Shown here one piece after another: positions 31,313 to 56,301 of a DNA stretch of 64,000 nucleotides. Made by a program: the position numbers and the translations under genes. Position 1 is the stretch's first letter, and every line of letters begins with the position of its first letter. The stretch comes from Aplectana chamaeleonis (taxonomy: Eukaryota; Nematoda; Chromadorea; Rhabditida; Cosmocercidae). The notes under the pieces are model-generated. The model made no database searches. It was given only the letters and a program-made list of their open reading frames with translations, and was not told the origin of the DNA. The stretch spans positions 186,001 through 250,000 of the forward strand of contig JAPDOI010000891.1 in the NCBI GenBank assembly GCA_029168955.1, read 5' to 3'.

Positions 31313-32265
31313 AGGGGTGCGTTCCAAGAACGTTCCCACGACGCTGTGAGAGGAAAAGCAACTTCACCATGGACAAATTTGCTTTCCATGGATGCAAATT
31401 ATAACTGGGGTGCGTTCCAAGAACGTTCCCACGACGCCGTGGCAGGAAAAACAACCTTTCCATAGACAACTTTGCTTTCCACGGATGCGAATTAAAACTG
31501 AAAATTGCTCCCACGTGGCCGTGGCTACGTTCCCATGGACGCGTTTTGCCATGGGAATGTTCTTGGAACGCACCCCTGGGCTGCGTTCCAAGAATGTTTC
31601 CACGATGCCGTGGGAAGGCGAATAGCCTTTCCATGGCCAAACTTGTTTTCCAGGGCCACGAATTGTAACTGCTAATTGCTTCTACAGGTCATAAAACGGC
31701 CAATGTCTCACCGTCGACTGCGGACCACGCCCTGCGCGATCGCGCGTGCGTCGGAAGCAGACGAGTTTTGGCCGCCGCGCGACGAGTTTCGGCCGCCGCG
31801 CGGCCGAAACAGCGCGCGGCGGCCAAAACTCGTCGCGCGGCGGCCAAAGCCCGTCTGCTTCCGACGCGCGTGCGGTCGCGCAGCGCGTGGTTCGCAGTCG
31901 ACGGTGAGACATTGGCCGTTTTATGGCCTGTACGTCGCCTTGGCCACGTTTCCATGGAAAACTTCTGCCATGGGAATGTTCTTGGAACGCACCCCTGAAA
32001 ATTGCTCCCACGTGGCCATGGCTACGATTCCATGAATGCGTTTTACCATGGGAATGTTCTTGGAATGCACCCCAGAGCCCAGAATGTTCCCATACTGGGG
32101 ACCGTTCCAGGAACATTCCCATGGCAAAACGCGTCCATGGAAACGTAGCCACTGCCGCGTGGAAACAATTTGCATGATTCGTAGCCATGGGAAGCTAATT
32201 TGACCATGGAAAAGCTATTTGTCCTTCCACGGCGTTGTGGGAACATTCTTGGCAAGCACCCCTGG
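31313..32265. mobile_element. Family F: nested ggggtgcgttccaagaacg inverted repeats
   Basis: GGGGTGCGTTCCAAGAACGT begins at 31313, 31407 and (diverged) 31577. Its reverse complement (gttcttggaacgcacccc) ends near 31577, 31996 and 32073, with a decayed end near 32263. Units of about 90-420 bp are therefore inserted into or beside one another. Frames up to 168 aa across the region come from the palindromes. Confidence 0.78.
31687..31925. mobile_element. GC-rich near-perfect palindrome inside family F
   Basis: cataaaacggccaatgtctc pairs with gagacattggccgttttatg. The arms continue through cgtcggaagcagacg / cgtctgcttccgacg to a cgcggccg centre. About 115-bp arms, very few mismatches, so probably young. 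Confidence 0.85.
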
Positions 32266-32439
32266 TTGATGAAGTATGGGAATGGTACCTGCGGAGAAGC
32301 TCAGCGACAATTCGTAGTGAGTCGTTGGGGCCGACACCATGTCACTAGGAACTCGTTGAGAAATGTCTCGCTGGGATTGCTTCCCAGGCTCCATGGGACG
32401 TGTGGGCAACAACATGCGTTAAAAGATTCAGTATCCAGC

Positions 32440-32655
32440 ACCTCGGACGACCAGCTGGATGTATACGCTATAAAACAGCGTAATTCACATCATTCGAGGC
32501 GCGAGCGGCGTGCGCGACGCCTCATTCTCCATCTGCCCTCCCCTCTCTCATTGTCTCTAACCTCCGCTCCGCACCAGCACGCGTAGGAACTATGTGAATT
32601 TCGCCTTTTTATAGCGTATACATCCAGCTGGTCGTCCTAGCTAGACTCTGGTTCA
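32440..32655. mobile_element. MITE family R, copy 2, with extended outer arms
   Basis: The inner arms (gcgtaattcacatc / gtgaatttcgcc) match 10492-10640. The outer arms gacgaccagctggatgtata and tatacatccagctggtcgtc extend the palindrome by about 30 bp per side. Confidence 0.75.
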
Positions 32656-33112
32656 TTCAAAGTGAAGTCCTGTTTCCGATTATCACAGCGCGGAACGGTG
32701 CCTTTTTTGAGAAACCTCCTTACCAGTAGTTATATTCCACGAAAGCTCACCGCTCTGCTGCTGGTGATATTCGAATCCCACAGGTCACTAGGGGTTTTCC
32801 AGAGTCTAGCTGGGAATCCATCGAAATCCAAGTCCAGCATTATGGAAGGAACTAACCCGGACTTACACGTCAGAAGGCAGGTGAAGTCCACCGGGAAAGT
32901 AGACCTGAACCAATATTATTGAAAAAACATGAAAGTGGTACATTGTTGCTAGTTGCGAGGCCACGTTCCGTGGACACGAGCCGTTTGAGTATCTAAGTAA
33001 GCAAGCTGAATTCCTGGTGAATAGCATGCTGGACTCTCTTTCTATCTAGCTGCCACTAAAGTCGGTAATACTGAGACAGTAATAAAAAGGCTCCGCGAGA
33101 GAATACAGTTCT
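32656..33112. other. Right arm of family Z and unassigned sequence
   Basis: 32838-32947 is the reverse complement of 29375-29503. No coding recognised. Confidence 0.45.
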
Positions 33113-33355
33113 TCTACGCAATAGCGTTAAGTCCGCAAAGTGCACGCTGATTGCGAAAGCGTGTAGCGGCGCGGTTTCGAGGATCCTCAAACGTGTGTCG
33201 GATCACCCGGGCGGTTTTTTGTCTTTTTTCACCTCGGCGAAAACCACCCGGGCGATCCGACATCATTGTCTGAGGATCCTCGGAATCGTGCCGCAACATG
33301 CTTTCCCAATCAGCGTGCACTTTGCAGACTGAACGCGATTACGTAGATGAGTTGT
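33113..33355. mobile_element. MITE family K, copy 2
   Basis: gtccgcaaagtgcacgctga ... atcagcgtgcactttgcaga arms as in 25618-25860. The outermost ends are degraded. Confidence 0.82.
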
Positions 33356-33445
33356 AAATCGAAATTATTCGAATCAACAAACAGTATCACACAAAACGTT
33401 GCCGCGTACGACTCCAGCCTCACTACTACGTCTTTAGGGAGCACT

Positions 33446-33594
33446 TAATGTTGGCATGGATCGTGAAGAGACTTCGCGTTCACTGTTGAAAGTTGGCGCA
33501 ACCTCGGTGCCATGTGCTATAACATAGGCGCACCGAGTTTGCGCCAACCTTCAACTGTGAACGCGAAGTCTGTTCACGATCCATGCCGATGTTA
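33446..33594. mobile_element. MITE family E, copy 4
   Basis: taatgttggcatggatcgtg / cacgatccatgccgatgtta. Full length and well preserved. Confidence 0.85.
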
Positions 33595-33606
33595 TATGAA
33601 GGCCCA

Positions 33607-33726
33607 AATAGAGTCCCGCCGCTGAAAGGCGCGGCAGCATGTAATGGAGATGAATCGATCGTGCAAAGCCACATGATCGATGTTTCTCCATTACTTTAGC
33701 TGCGCCTTTCAGCGGCGGGACTCTAT
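33607..33726. mobile_element. Palindrome, tcccgccgctgaaaggcgc arms
   Basis: gagtcccgccgctgaaaggc pairs with gcctttcagcggcgggactc. Internal atcgat motifs also pair. Only copy in the window, about 140 bp beyond the probable last K2P exon. Confidence 0.82.
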
Positions 33727-33864
33727 TCGACCCCTAAGCGTGAGTTTAGCTGCAGCGTCCGACTTCGTACCAGGTTTTAATTGCACATTTCAGGTCAACG
33801 AGCATTGCCTTTTTTCAAGAACTTATTGTTAGAAACCTTCGAACAACAATATACAAAGTAACAA

Positions 33865-47661
<13,797 letters not shown>

Positions 47662-47689
47662 CTGAAAATAGACGACATACTCAGGAAAA

Positions 47690-47975
47690 TGAAAACATAT
47701 TACATGTAGTATAAAAGTCCTGAATCGATATACATGTAATATAAATTGGCCCATGTATATTACTTGCGAATTATCTCAACAGATGTATGTTACATGTTAT
47801 CTATCGGCCCTTAGCCCGCAGGCCAAATGTCGCACGTAATATGTTTTTGATGGTGAAAACATAATACTTGTAACATAAGGGACGATTACAATATACTTGT
47901 AATACATCTCCGCCTATGTAAGTTACATGTGAATTATCTCTACTCAAGTAAATTACATGTAGTGTAAGTGTACCA
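47690..47975. mobile_element. Family H-like element (ttacatgta repeats)
   Basis: tacatgtaatataaattggc, tatgttacatgttatctatc and taaattacatgtagtgtaag recur in both orientations. It begins about 30 bp upstream of the K2P exon at 47661. Confidence 0.6.
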
Positions 47976-48079
47976 TAATTCAAATACCCTCAGCAACTGA
48001 GGGCCCATGCTGAACAATTTCTGGAAACCCGCACAGCATACGGGCCGTCACATAGCTTAGCAAAGACCGAATGCCCACT

Positions 48080-48358
48080 GGGGCGGCATGCACGTACGCG
48101 GCGGGTAAGGTTGGGGTTAGGCAGGGTTTGGAGTGTCGGCGTGTTTGATGATAGCAGCGCGAGGGCTAAAAGGGGGTTAGGCTAGCACTGAAAAATCGCT
48201 CCCTCGCAAACCCTACATAGGAGGGCGGGGCAGCCGAAATCCCGTTGAGACCCCAACTATTGATTATCTCCAGCACTCGCACAGCAACCATGGAACGCGC
48301 CGACGCCCCAAACCCTGCCTAACCCCAACCTAACCCGCCGCGTACGTGCATGTCGCCC
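48080..48358. mobile_element. Palindromic MITE family J, copy 2
   Basis: 279 bp, same ends as 22083-22361, with roughly a dozen differences over the whole length. Confidence 0.9.
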
Positions 48359-48519
48359 CTGGATTGATATTCGACCGGGTGGTCACTCGCCCTGGCCGCG
48401 TCGTGGATCTCTCGCTCCTCATGGTTTGTTTGAATCGTGGGGAGAACTAGAAGGAGCGTCATGCAAAATTTATGAAGCAAACATAAGCCCGCGGCTTCTT
48501 GTATGATGCTCTCAGAAAA

Positions 48520-49105
48520 CCGCCACCCACTTTTAATGCGTCTTCAGTATGCATTCAACTCGAGCGACCACACCCATCGGAAGGTACTGTTGCAGAAGCA
48601 CGTGCTCCAAACAGCAGCACGTGCTGCAACACAATTTATCGCAGGGGCACGTGCTAGAAAAATTAATTTGAGGAGCACATGCTGCAAGATAGTTCAGCGC
48701 CATCGTAGCAGCACACCGACACTCGTCGCGGCCGGCGCACCGTCATCCGACTCTGCCAGCTCGCCGAGCATCATCTGGGACCGCCAGCGGTCGGGCGAAG
48801 CCTCCAGAGGCCGGAAAGGTCAAGTACTGCAAACTTGGGTAATTGAACCGGTGACGCTGTCAACCTCTTATTCCAGTATCAAAGAGTGCGTCGTATGCTT
48901 TCATTTTTTGGAAAATCATTTCGTCATCAAGTTGGATGTGTATCATGCACGAATTGAACGTTTTATTCGTTGGCGCACGTCCTGTATTTTAAAGCACAAT
49001 ACGAGCACGTGCTGCTAGGGCAGCACGTTCGCTGACTGTGCTCGGAACCGCCTTGTCTTTGAGTTGAATGCGTATTCCACACGCAATGAATGCGGCGATT
49101 GCCTG
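48520..49105. mobile_element. Foldback element family I, copy 2
   Basis: Same order of motifs as 34686-35265: tgcattcaactcgagcgacc, gcagcacgtgctgcaac, gcaaacttgggtaattgaac, tgagttgaatgcgtattcc. Confidence 0.8.
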
Positions 49106-49254
49106 AGCTGTGGGACCCAAGCTTGCTGCTTTAGTTATATAGAAGCGAGCTTTAAGCTCCTGGAATGACCAAGAGATACTCAAAGCTTGCTGATTCGTAC
49201 CTGAAACAGTAGCCTGGAACTTGCAGCTCCAATCCTTAGATTATCAAGCTTCAA

Positions 49255-49430
49255 CTTGCAGTTATAATTAGGTTACATGAAATATAAGTTTATGTTACGT
49301 GTCTTATTAGTGTATCTTACATGTAATATAAGTGTAGGTTGCATGCGATATAAAGATAATATACTTGAATGTCTCAAGTACCCTACAATTTATATTAAAT
49401 GTGACATGTTTTAATTTTTCTGAGTATGTC
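49255..49430. repeat. Family H fragment
   Basis: ttacatgaaatataagttta and gtgacatgttttaatttttc match the end of 17484-18180. Confidence 0.5.
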
Positions 49431-49537
49431 TAACAAGGAAACTTTTATTAGGCAAAGTAGCCATTCCGCTTGAAGTGTATTTTTCTAGAATCATTTTTTG
49501 TCGTAGATTGCGAATATGCCCTTCGTAGCTGCCTAGA

Positions 49538-51575
49538 ATGACTCTGAAAAAAGTTATAGGCTATTTTCCTCTAATTTTCGTACCTGATTTGGAGGAGTCT
49601 GCGAGCAGGCATGATTATCGAACTCTCTATCGGACACTCAAGCGGCTCGGAGGAAGGACGAAACCAACAAGCGATAGTATCAGGAATGCACATGGGTCAT
49701 TCGTGCGCTCTATGGACGAGCGTCTCCGTCGATGGAGACAGTTCTTCAGTGAACTATACAGTCATGAAGTGCCGCAAGGACCGCTTGTTGAGCCACCACT
49801 AGTTGCAGCGGTCGGAGATGCAGTTCTCGACTCAGAACCCACTGTAGATGAACTAACGGCAGCGATAAAGTCACTGAAAAACGGCAGAGCGTCAGGAGTG
49901 GACAAAATCACTGCGGAAGCCATCAAGGCTGGCGGAGACGTCTTGCTGCGCCAACTTCATCGGCTGATTACTCTTATCTGGCAGTCTGAGAAAATACCAG
50001 CTACCTGGAAACGTGCCACAATCGTGCCCATACACAAGAAGGGTGATGCTAGAGACTGCGAAAATTACCGAGGGATCAGTCAGTTGTCTATCGCTGGCAA
50101 AGTATTCATGAGGGTTATTCAGAACAGACTTCAGCGTCATCGTGAGCAAACCAGTCGTGAAGAACAAGGGGGGGTTCCGGCCAGGAAAAAGCTGCAGTGA
50201 TCAGATCTTCGCACTTCGACAGCTAATGGAAGAGAAAATTCGCTCTGGGAAGCGTGTCGTTATCACATTTATAGACTTCAAATCTGCGTTCGATTGTATT
50301 CACTGGCCGGCGCTGTGGAGAGCACTTGAAAGCGAGCACATACCGAGGAAGATAGTCAAGCTCCTCCAGGAAACGTACGAAGGGTCTACCAGTTCCGTAC
50401 GCGTTGGGTATCAGTTGTCCGAAGAGTTTGCCTTTACCGCTGGAGTTCGCCAAGGCGATGTGGTCTCGCATCTGCTCTTTAATACTGTTGTGGACGCTAT
50501 TATGAGGAAGGTCTTCGAGAACAGAAGAGGCGTTCAATACGGAAGTAATGAGTACGTCACAGATTTGATGTTCGCGGATGACAGCGCAGTGTTCACGGAT
50601 ACTGATGCGGAGGCAACGTCCTTGATAAGCGATATGGCACTGATTGCAAGCTCCTACGGCTTAAGAATCAACCAGGAGAAGACCAAGGTCATGACATCCG
50701 ATGGGTCGCCTGCATCTGTTCAGTTTGAAGGAGTTGAGCTTCAGCAGGTCAAGGAATTCAAATACCTTGGGTCGGTAGTGCAGGAGCGAAAAGTTGCGGC
50801 TACGACAGAGGTGTGCAGCAGAAACGGGCAGGCGTCTAGTGTGTTTGCGTCGCTTGGCTGGTGTTTGTGGAAGAAAAGCAACATTTCACTGAAGACTAAA
50901 GTGCGAATGTTCCGAGCGCTGATAATACCCGTACTACTATACGGCTCGGAAACCTGGACTCTGCTAAAGTCAGACCTCGTCATGCTAGAAGTGTTCCAGA
51001 TACGATGTTTGCGCCAGATTCTTGGAATTACGATTCGTGATCATGTTTGCAACAACGATATACGGAAGAGCTGCATGAATCAACCGACGGTCGGAGAACA
51101 GCCGCAGACAAGAAGACTGCGATGGTTCGGACATGTAACGTCGGCATGGATCGTGAAGAGACTTCGCGTTCACCGTTCAAGGTTGGCGCGAACCCGGTGC
51201 CATATGCTACAACATAGATGCACCGAGTTTGCGCCAACCTCCAACAATGAACGCAAAGTCTCTTCACGATCCGTGCCAGATGTTATGTAGGATGGACCCG
51301 TCCCGTCTCCGTACAGTATGCTGTGGCGTAAGCGCCCACCATCGTGGAGAATTCAACGAACGGCCCCGAAGAAGACATGGCTCAAACATATAGAGGAGGA
51401 TCTGAAGACTCAACGGTGCAGTGTCCTTAACGCTAAACTTGCTGCAAACCGTTTTGATTGGAAGGGTGTCGTTCAGGCCGCACGAGCTCCTACGGCACCT
51501 ACAACAGTGTATTGGTTGAGAGGGCATCCCGCTCCACCAGACGCCAGCTAACGGGATGAGTGAGTGAGTGATTGT
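49538..51575 (+). pseudogene. RTE-like non-LTR retrotransposon, 5'-truncated, frameshifted, interrupted
   Basis: No endonuclease. RT region: SLKNGRASGVDKITAEAIKA, NYRGISQLS; the frame shifts at 50168-50174, where seven G replace the six needed for EEQGGFRPGKSC. Then FIDFKSAFDCIHWPALW (motif A), RQGDVVSHLLF (motif B, SH for SP), LMFADDSAVF (motif C, catalytic FADD), GLRINQEKTKVM, KYLGSVV, RRLRWFGHV. A MITE E interrupts it at 51136. After it MDPSRL, another shift, then RTAPKKTWLKHIEEDL and the carboxyl end HPAPPDAS with TAA at 51549. The tail gatgagtgagtgagtgatt (51556-51575) is a short tandem-repeat 3' end typical of RTE elements. Lies upstream of the K2P exons, opposite strand. Confidence 0.9.
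51136..51285. mobile_element. MITE family E, copy 6, inserted in the RT
   Basis: taacgtcggcatggatcgtg / cacgatccgtgccagatgtta. Excising it together with one TA restores GGA CAT GTA TGT AGG ATG GAC (GHVCRMD), so the target duplication is TA. Confidence 0.9.
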
Positions 51576-51731
51576 ACCCATCAAAAATGGCAGTAATCTT
51601 TCGAAAATCCAAAAACGGACCTCCTAATCTTGTTCAGGGCCTAAAGCAACCCCTCCAGGCAAAGTTTGGGTGGAAGCACATTTTCCGAACTTTAAACAGA
51701 CTGATATCAATTTGGACATGACGGATTTTTT

Positions 51732-51800
51732 AGGTCAAATCTGGAATATTATTGTCCAACACTCTGGAAGTGTTGGACAATAATATTCCAGATTTGACCT
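51732..51800. repeat. Perfect 32-bp inverted repeat with 5-nt loop
   Basis: Left arm 51732-51763 starts aggtcaaatctggaatatta. Right arm 51769-51800 is its exact reverse complement. Loop is ctgga. It is within P-type repeat sequence. Confidence 0.9.
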
Positions 51801-52064
51801 AAAATTCTCCCAGGAAGTTAATTTGCGGTGCTGATCACAAATCTGAGACTTACTTGTCGTTTTCTAAAGTTCTCGGCTAAATTTGTTCAAAGCTTCCCAC
51901 AGGTACGAATTTTTTCGACGTTTGACGATTTCCCGGAATGTGACGGCAGATGTGGCTCAGATCGTCCCTCTAGAGGTCATTTGGAGTGCTCAACACGAAT
52001 CTGATGTCAGATTATCGATATTCGGGAGCTTACAGTAGATTACAGTGGGTATACGGTAGTTTGG

Positions 52065-55000
52065 TCAGTCTCAGATTTGACTCAAAAATCCTATGCTGGT
52101 GTTAATCGGGGTGCTGAATACGGCTTCGATGTCCATTTGTCGATTTTTGAATTATCAAAGTACGTTTTGCTTTTCAAATGGCATGCTACCTACCGTAGCC
52201 TACATTAAACCTAGCAATTTTGACAAGCGAACACCAGATTCGTGTTCAGCACCCCAGATTACCCCTACATACCTATTTTTAGCAAAATCCGGTGAAAAAT
52301 TTTGAAGCACCCTAAAGTTGCCATATGGGTCCCAATATTCCACTATGCTGGAGTTTTGGAACCCTCGAGAATAGCCTGACTTCGAGCTTTGAAAGCATGG
52401 TGGACGAGTTGTCCGAGGTCTGGATTAGCCTTCATACGCAACATATTGACGGGAACAGGCTTGAATAAAGAGAGAAGCTGAGAATAAAGAAAGGAATGGA
52501 GCCTTTGATTGAAAATTGCTCTTCTTGCAACTGTTGCGCCCAAAAGGTTGTCCCAGGGGGCGGAGCAAAGTGACCCCTTGCTGTGGGTGCGTCAGTGTGA
52601 TTTCTTCCTATATCAAGCTTATCCTACAAGGGAAGTATACAAAGCGTAGGTCGGATCTGCCAAAACGACTAGAATGGTTAGTACCTCTTCTGGCTCAATA
52701 GTGAAAATGCGCAGTATCCCGCCCCGAGCCGCAGGTTCAAAAAAGTTATGAGCATTTCTTATGCCTCGCGAAAAGGCAAAGGTACCCATCAGGCATTTTT
52801 TTAGAGTTTCAAAAAATTGTCTCGGATTTAGCATAAAAGTTGTATGTAGGGGTAATCCAGGGTGTTGAACACGAATCTGGAGTCCATTTGTGGAAATTTT
52901 GAGGTTCACTGTAGGCTACGGTAGGTAACATGTCATCTAGGGGTCAAAAACCCACCTTAGAATTTTTGAAAATCGACAAACGGACGTTAAATTCGTATTC
53001 TCCACCGCGAATAACACCCGTATACAATTTTTTGGGTAAAATCTGAGATTTTGACCAAACTACCGTATACCAACCGTAGTCTACCGTAATCTGCAGAAAA
53101 TCGATGCTGAGGGTTATTCGGACTCAAGATTCGTGTTTAGCACTCCGATCAGCAAATGATTTTGAGACATATCTACAAGAGAAATCCGGAAATCTCGAAA
53201 GTGGCGTTTTCCCTCGAAATTTTTCCTGGTTGGGAAGCTTCGAACGAAATTAGCCGAAAACTTTGGAAAATCGCCTAATAAACCACAGATTCGTGATCAG
53301 CACCCCAAAAAGCCGTGGGGGAATTTTAAGTCAAATCTGGAACATTTTTCTAAAACGCTTCCTCAATTGGCAGAAGTGAACGCCCAACCGAAAATCCGTA
53401 CAAGTCCAAAACGCATTCAGCCTGGATAAAGTATGGAAAATGTGCCTTCACCCAAACTTTTTGCTCAGGGAGGTAGTTTTGGGCGCTGAACACATTTATG
53501 AGGTCCGTTTCCGGATTTACCGAGGACTAACGCGCCTTTTGGAAGGTACGCAAACTAAAAAAAAGAGCTTTTCAAGCTTGTAACTTCTTGGAACCTGCAG
53601 CTCGGGGCGGGATACTGCGCAGTTTTACTATTGAGCCACGAGAGATATTAACGATACTAGTCGTTTCGGCAGATCCGACCTACGCTTTGTATGCTTTCAC
53701 TGCAAGTCTCAGATTTGACTCAAAAATCCTATGCGGGTGTTATTTGGGGTGCTGAATACGACTTCAATGTATATTTGTCGATTTTTGAATTATTAGGGTA
53801 TGTTTTGCTTTCTAAATGGCATGTTACGTACCGTAACCTACAGCAAACCTCAGAATTTTGACAAGCGACCCCTCAATACATGTTTTCAACAGAATCCGGT
53901 GAGAAATTTTGAAGCACCCTAAAAGTTGCCTGATGTGTCTCAATATTCCACTATGCCCAAGTTTTGACCCCTCAGCAAAGCGTGACTTTGAGCGTTGAAA
54001 GCATGGTGGACGAGTTGTCCGAGGTCTGTATTAGCCTTCATACGCATCTTATTGATGGGAACAAGCTTGAATAAAGAGAGAAGCTGAGAATAAATAAAGG
54101 AATGGAGCCTTTGACTGAAAACTGCTCTTCTTGCCAGTGTTGCGCTCGAAAGGTTGTCCCAGGGAGCGGAGCAAAGTGACCCCTTGCTGTGGGTGCGTCA
54201 GGGCGGTTTCTTCCTATATCAAGCTTATCTGACAAGGGAAGTATACAAAGCGTAGGTCGGATCTGCCAAAACGACTAGAATGGTTAGTATCTCGTCTGGC
54301 TCAATAGTAAAAATGCGCAGTATCCCGCCCCGAGCTGCAGGTTCCAAGAAGCTATAAGCGTTTTCAAGCTTCGCGAAAAGGCGAGGGTACCCTTTCAGGT
54401 ATTTTTTTGGAGTTTCAAAAAATTTTCTCGGATTTAGCTCAAAAGTTGTATGTAGGGGTAATCTAGGGTGGTGAACACGAATCTTGAGTCGATTTGTCGA
54501 AATTTTGAGGTTTACTGTAGGCTACGATAGGTGACATGTCATCTAGGGGTCAAAACCCACCTTGGTATTTTGAAAATCGACAAACGGACGTTAAATTCGT
54601 ATTCTCTACCCAGAATAACACCCGTATATAAATTTTTTGTAAAATCAGAGATTTTAACTAAACTACCGTATACCCACCGTTATCTGCAAAAAATCGATGC
54701 TGAGGGTTATTTGAACTCCAGATTCGTGTTAAGCACTCCAAATAACCCTCAGCAAATGATTTTGAGACATATTTATAGTACAGAACCGGAAATCACGAAA
54801 GTGGCGTTTTTCCCTCGAAAATTTCCCCGGTTGGAAAGCTTCGAGCGAAATTAGCCGAAAACTTCGGAAAATCGACTAGTAAACCACAGATTCGTGATCA
54901 GCTCCCCAAAACTGCCCTGGGAATTTTAGGTCAAATCTGGAACATTTTTCAAAACGCGTCCAGAGCTCTCTAATCGGTGCAAATAAATGCCCAATGGGAG

Positions 55001-55775
55001 AATCCGTTGAAGTCCAAAACGCGGTCAGTCTGGACAAAACACGAAAATGTGCCTTCACCCAAACTTTGCCCAGGGTAGTTTAAAGCGCTGAATACATTTA
55101 TAAGGTTCGTTTCCGGATTTTCCGAAGACTGATGCGCTTAAAGGCACAGTCCAAGCTCACGGACAAAATTTGAAATTTCCACATAATTGTAAAGTAGACC
55201 GACCCTATATAGCACCTGCCAAGTGCGAGCTCTCGATTCCTTCGAATAAGCGAGATATATGGGAAAGCCACCCTGGGGCGCCAATACCAGGAAGCCACAT
55301 TGGCACGCCCCTTCTACGATCTTTCAAGCTCAACAGTGGCGAGATGAGCGGTGGTTTTCGATCTTTCCTTCATTGATAATTTATTTCTTTGTTCAAGTCG
55401 GCTCGCATATATCGGGGGCAAACGACGGAAGTTACAAGCTTCGGACAACTCGTCCACTAAGCTTCCGTATGTAAATTTTTGAGCGGTCGTAACTCCGTTC
55501 CCAGAAGGTCTTGAACAATGCCAGAGACATCATTGAAATCAGCGTGGGACCGTTTACAAGGTAGGCAGGAAAACAGAAAAAACGATTCTGAGGTTGGACT
55601 GTGCCTTTAATGGAAGGTACACAAGCCCGAAAAAACGATCTTTTCAAGTCATGAATTTTTTGAACCTGCAGCTCGGGACGGGATACTGCACAGTTTTACT
55701 ATTGAGCCACAAGAGTTACTAACGATACTAGTCGTTTTGGCAGATCCGACCTACGCTTTTTATACTTCCCTTGTG
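52065..55775. repeat. Tandem duplication, two ~1.6-kb units
   Basis: Unit 1 is about 52065-53700, unit 2 about 53702-55775, the latter longer by a MITE B. Both start gtctcagatttgactcaaaa and contain, in the same order, gcatggtggacgagttgtcc, gaagtatacaaagcgtaggt, gttaaattcgtattct and ttcacccaaactttt. Each unit holds a foldback: gcgtaggtcggatctgccaa ... near its first third pairs with ggcagatccgacctacgctt at its end. Identity about 85-90%. Many P-repeat motifs, no coding. Confidence 0.82.
55138..55610. mobile_element. MITE family B, copy 2, inserted in duplication unit 2
   Basis: TTAAAGGCACAGTCCAAGCT / ggttggactgtgcctttaa flanked by TTAA on both sides. The matching site in unit 1 (near 53531-53545) has no insertion. 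Confidence 0.9.
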
Positions 55776-56300
55776 AGACGGTTTGTCACTACAGAAGACG
55801 TAGTCAAAAACACTTTCATCCCCTCCCGGATTTTCTTTTTTTTATAAAGTGTTCACGCCCCTTTGTTGCCCTGCCGGACAGAAACTGCCTGAAACTGAAA
55901 GAGCGGCACTGGTCGAAGGCAGCTTTCTCACACCAGCTATTGATACATCGTGAGTAGTCCCAGTCAACCAACTGAATTTGATTCGTTCTTACGGCAGACA
56001 ACATCTGGAAACGATTCACCACTCACTGACGTCACTGCCGACCGCTTCCGTGGCAAAATGACGATCGGAAGACGGCGATCTCGGTGAGCTGGTGACGAAA
56101 AGCGCCGACCGCAAGCTGTCGAAAACGCGCTATGATAACGACATCACTAGGGTGAGAAACTGATGCGATCCTTGTTTGATTGTGTGAAAGTACTCAAGTA
56201 TTACAACGGAGTGAATTTGGCTGAAACACTCGTGCTCAAGTGGAGTTCCGACGCACTTTCAGTTGGTCCTTCATAACAGCAAGATTCGTTCAAGAACGTC
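55776..56300. other. Unassigned sequence
   Basis: No exon, RNA or repeat family recognised. Confidence 0.3.
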
Positions 56301-56301
56301 G

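Larger units (their letters stand above)
30695..32405. mobile_element. Foldback element split by family F insertion
   Basis: The outer arm 30700-30840 (caatcccagcgagacattct; gacatggtgtcagc; cgctgagcttctccag) is reverse-complementary to 32265-32400. The inner arm 30846-31010 (gttgctagactcgagc; catgagcatattcgtc) is reverse-complementary to 31150-31312. Joining 31312 to 32266 restores one continuous element. Confidence 0.78.
29350..32975. mobile_element. Multi-level nested composite of foldback elements (family Z arms)
   Basis: The outermost inverted arms are 29375-29503 (ggttcaggg ... cataatgctggacttg) and 32838-32947. Between them lie a Q copy, an RT fragment, a second foldback with arms at 30695-30840 and 32262-32405, an inner inverted pair at 30846-31010 / 31150-31312, an F element at 31313-32265, a palindrome inside that, and an R copy. 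Each interrupts or abuts the one outside it. Confidence 0.75.

Noticed and set aside
31682..32188. 168-residue minus-strand frame and its neighbours
   Set aside because: They follow the GC-rich palindrome and the F repeats. The same residues appear mirrored in the opposite strand frames.
49892..50167. Minus-strand frame opposite the RT
   Set aside because: Antisense shadow of the reverse transcriptase, without similarity of its own.
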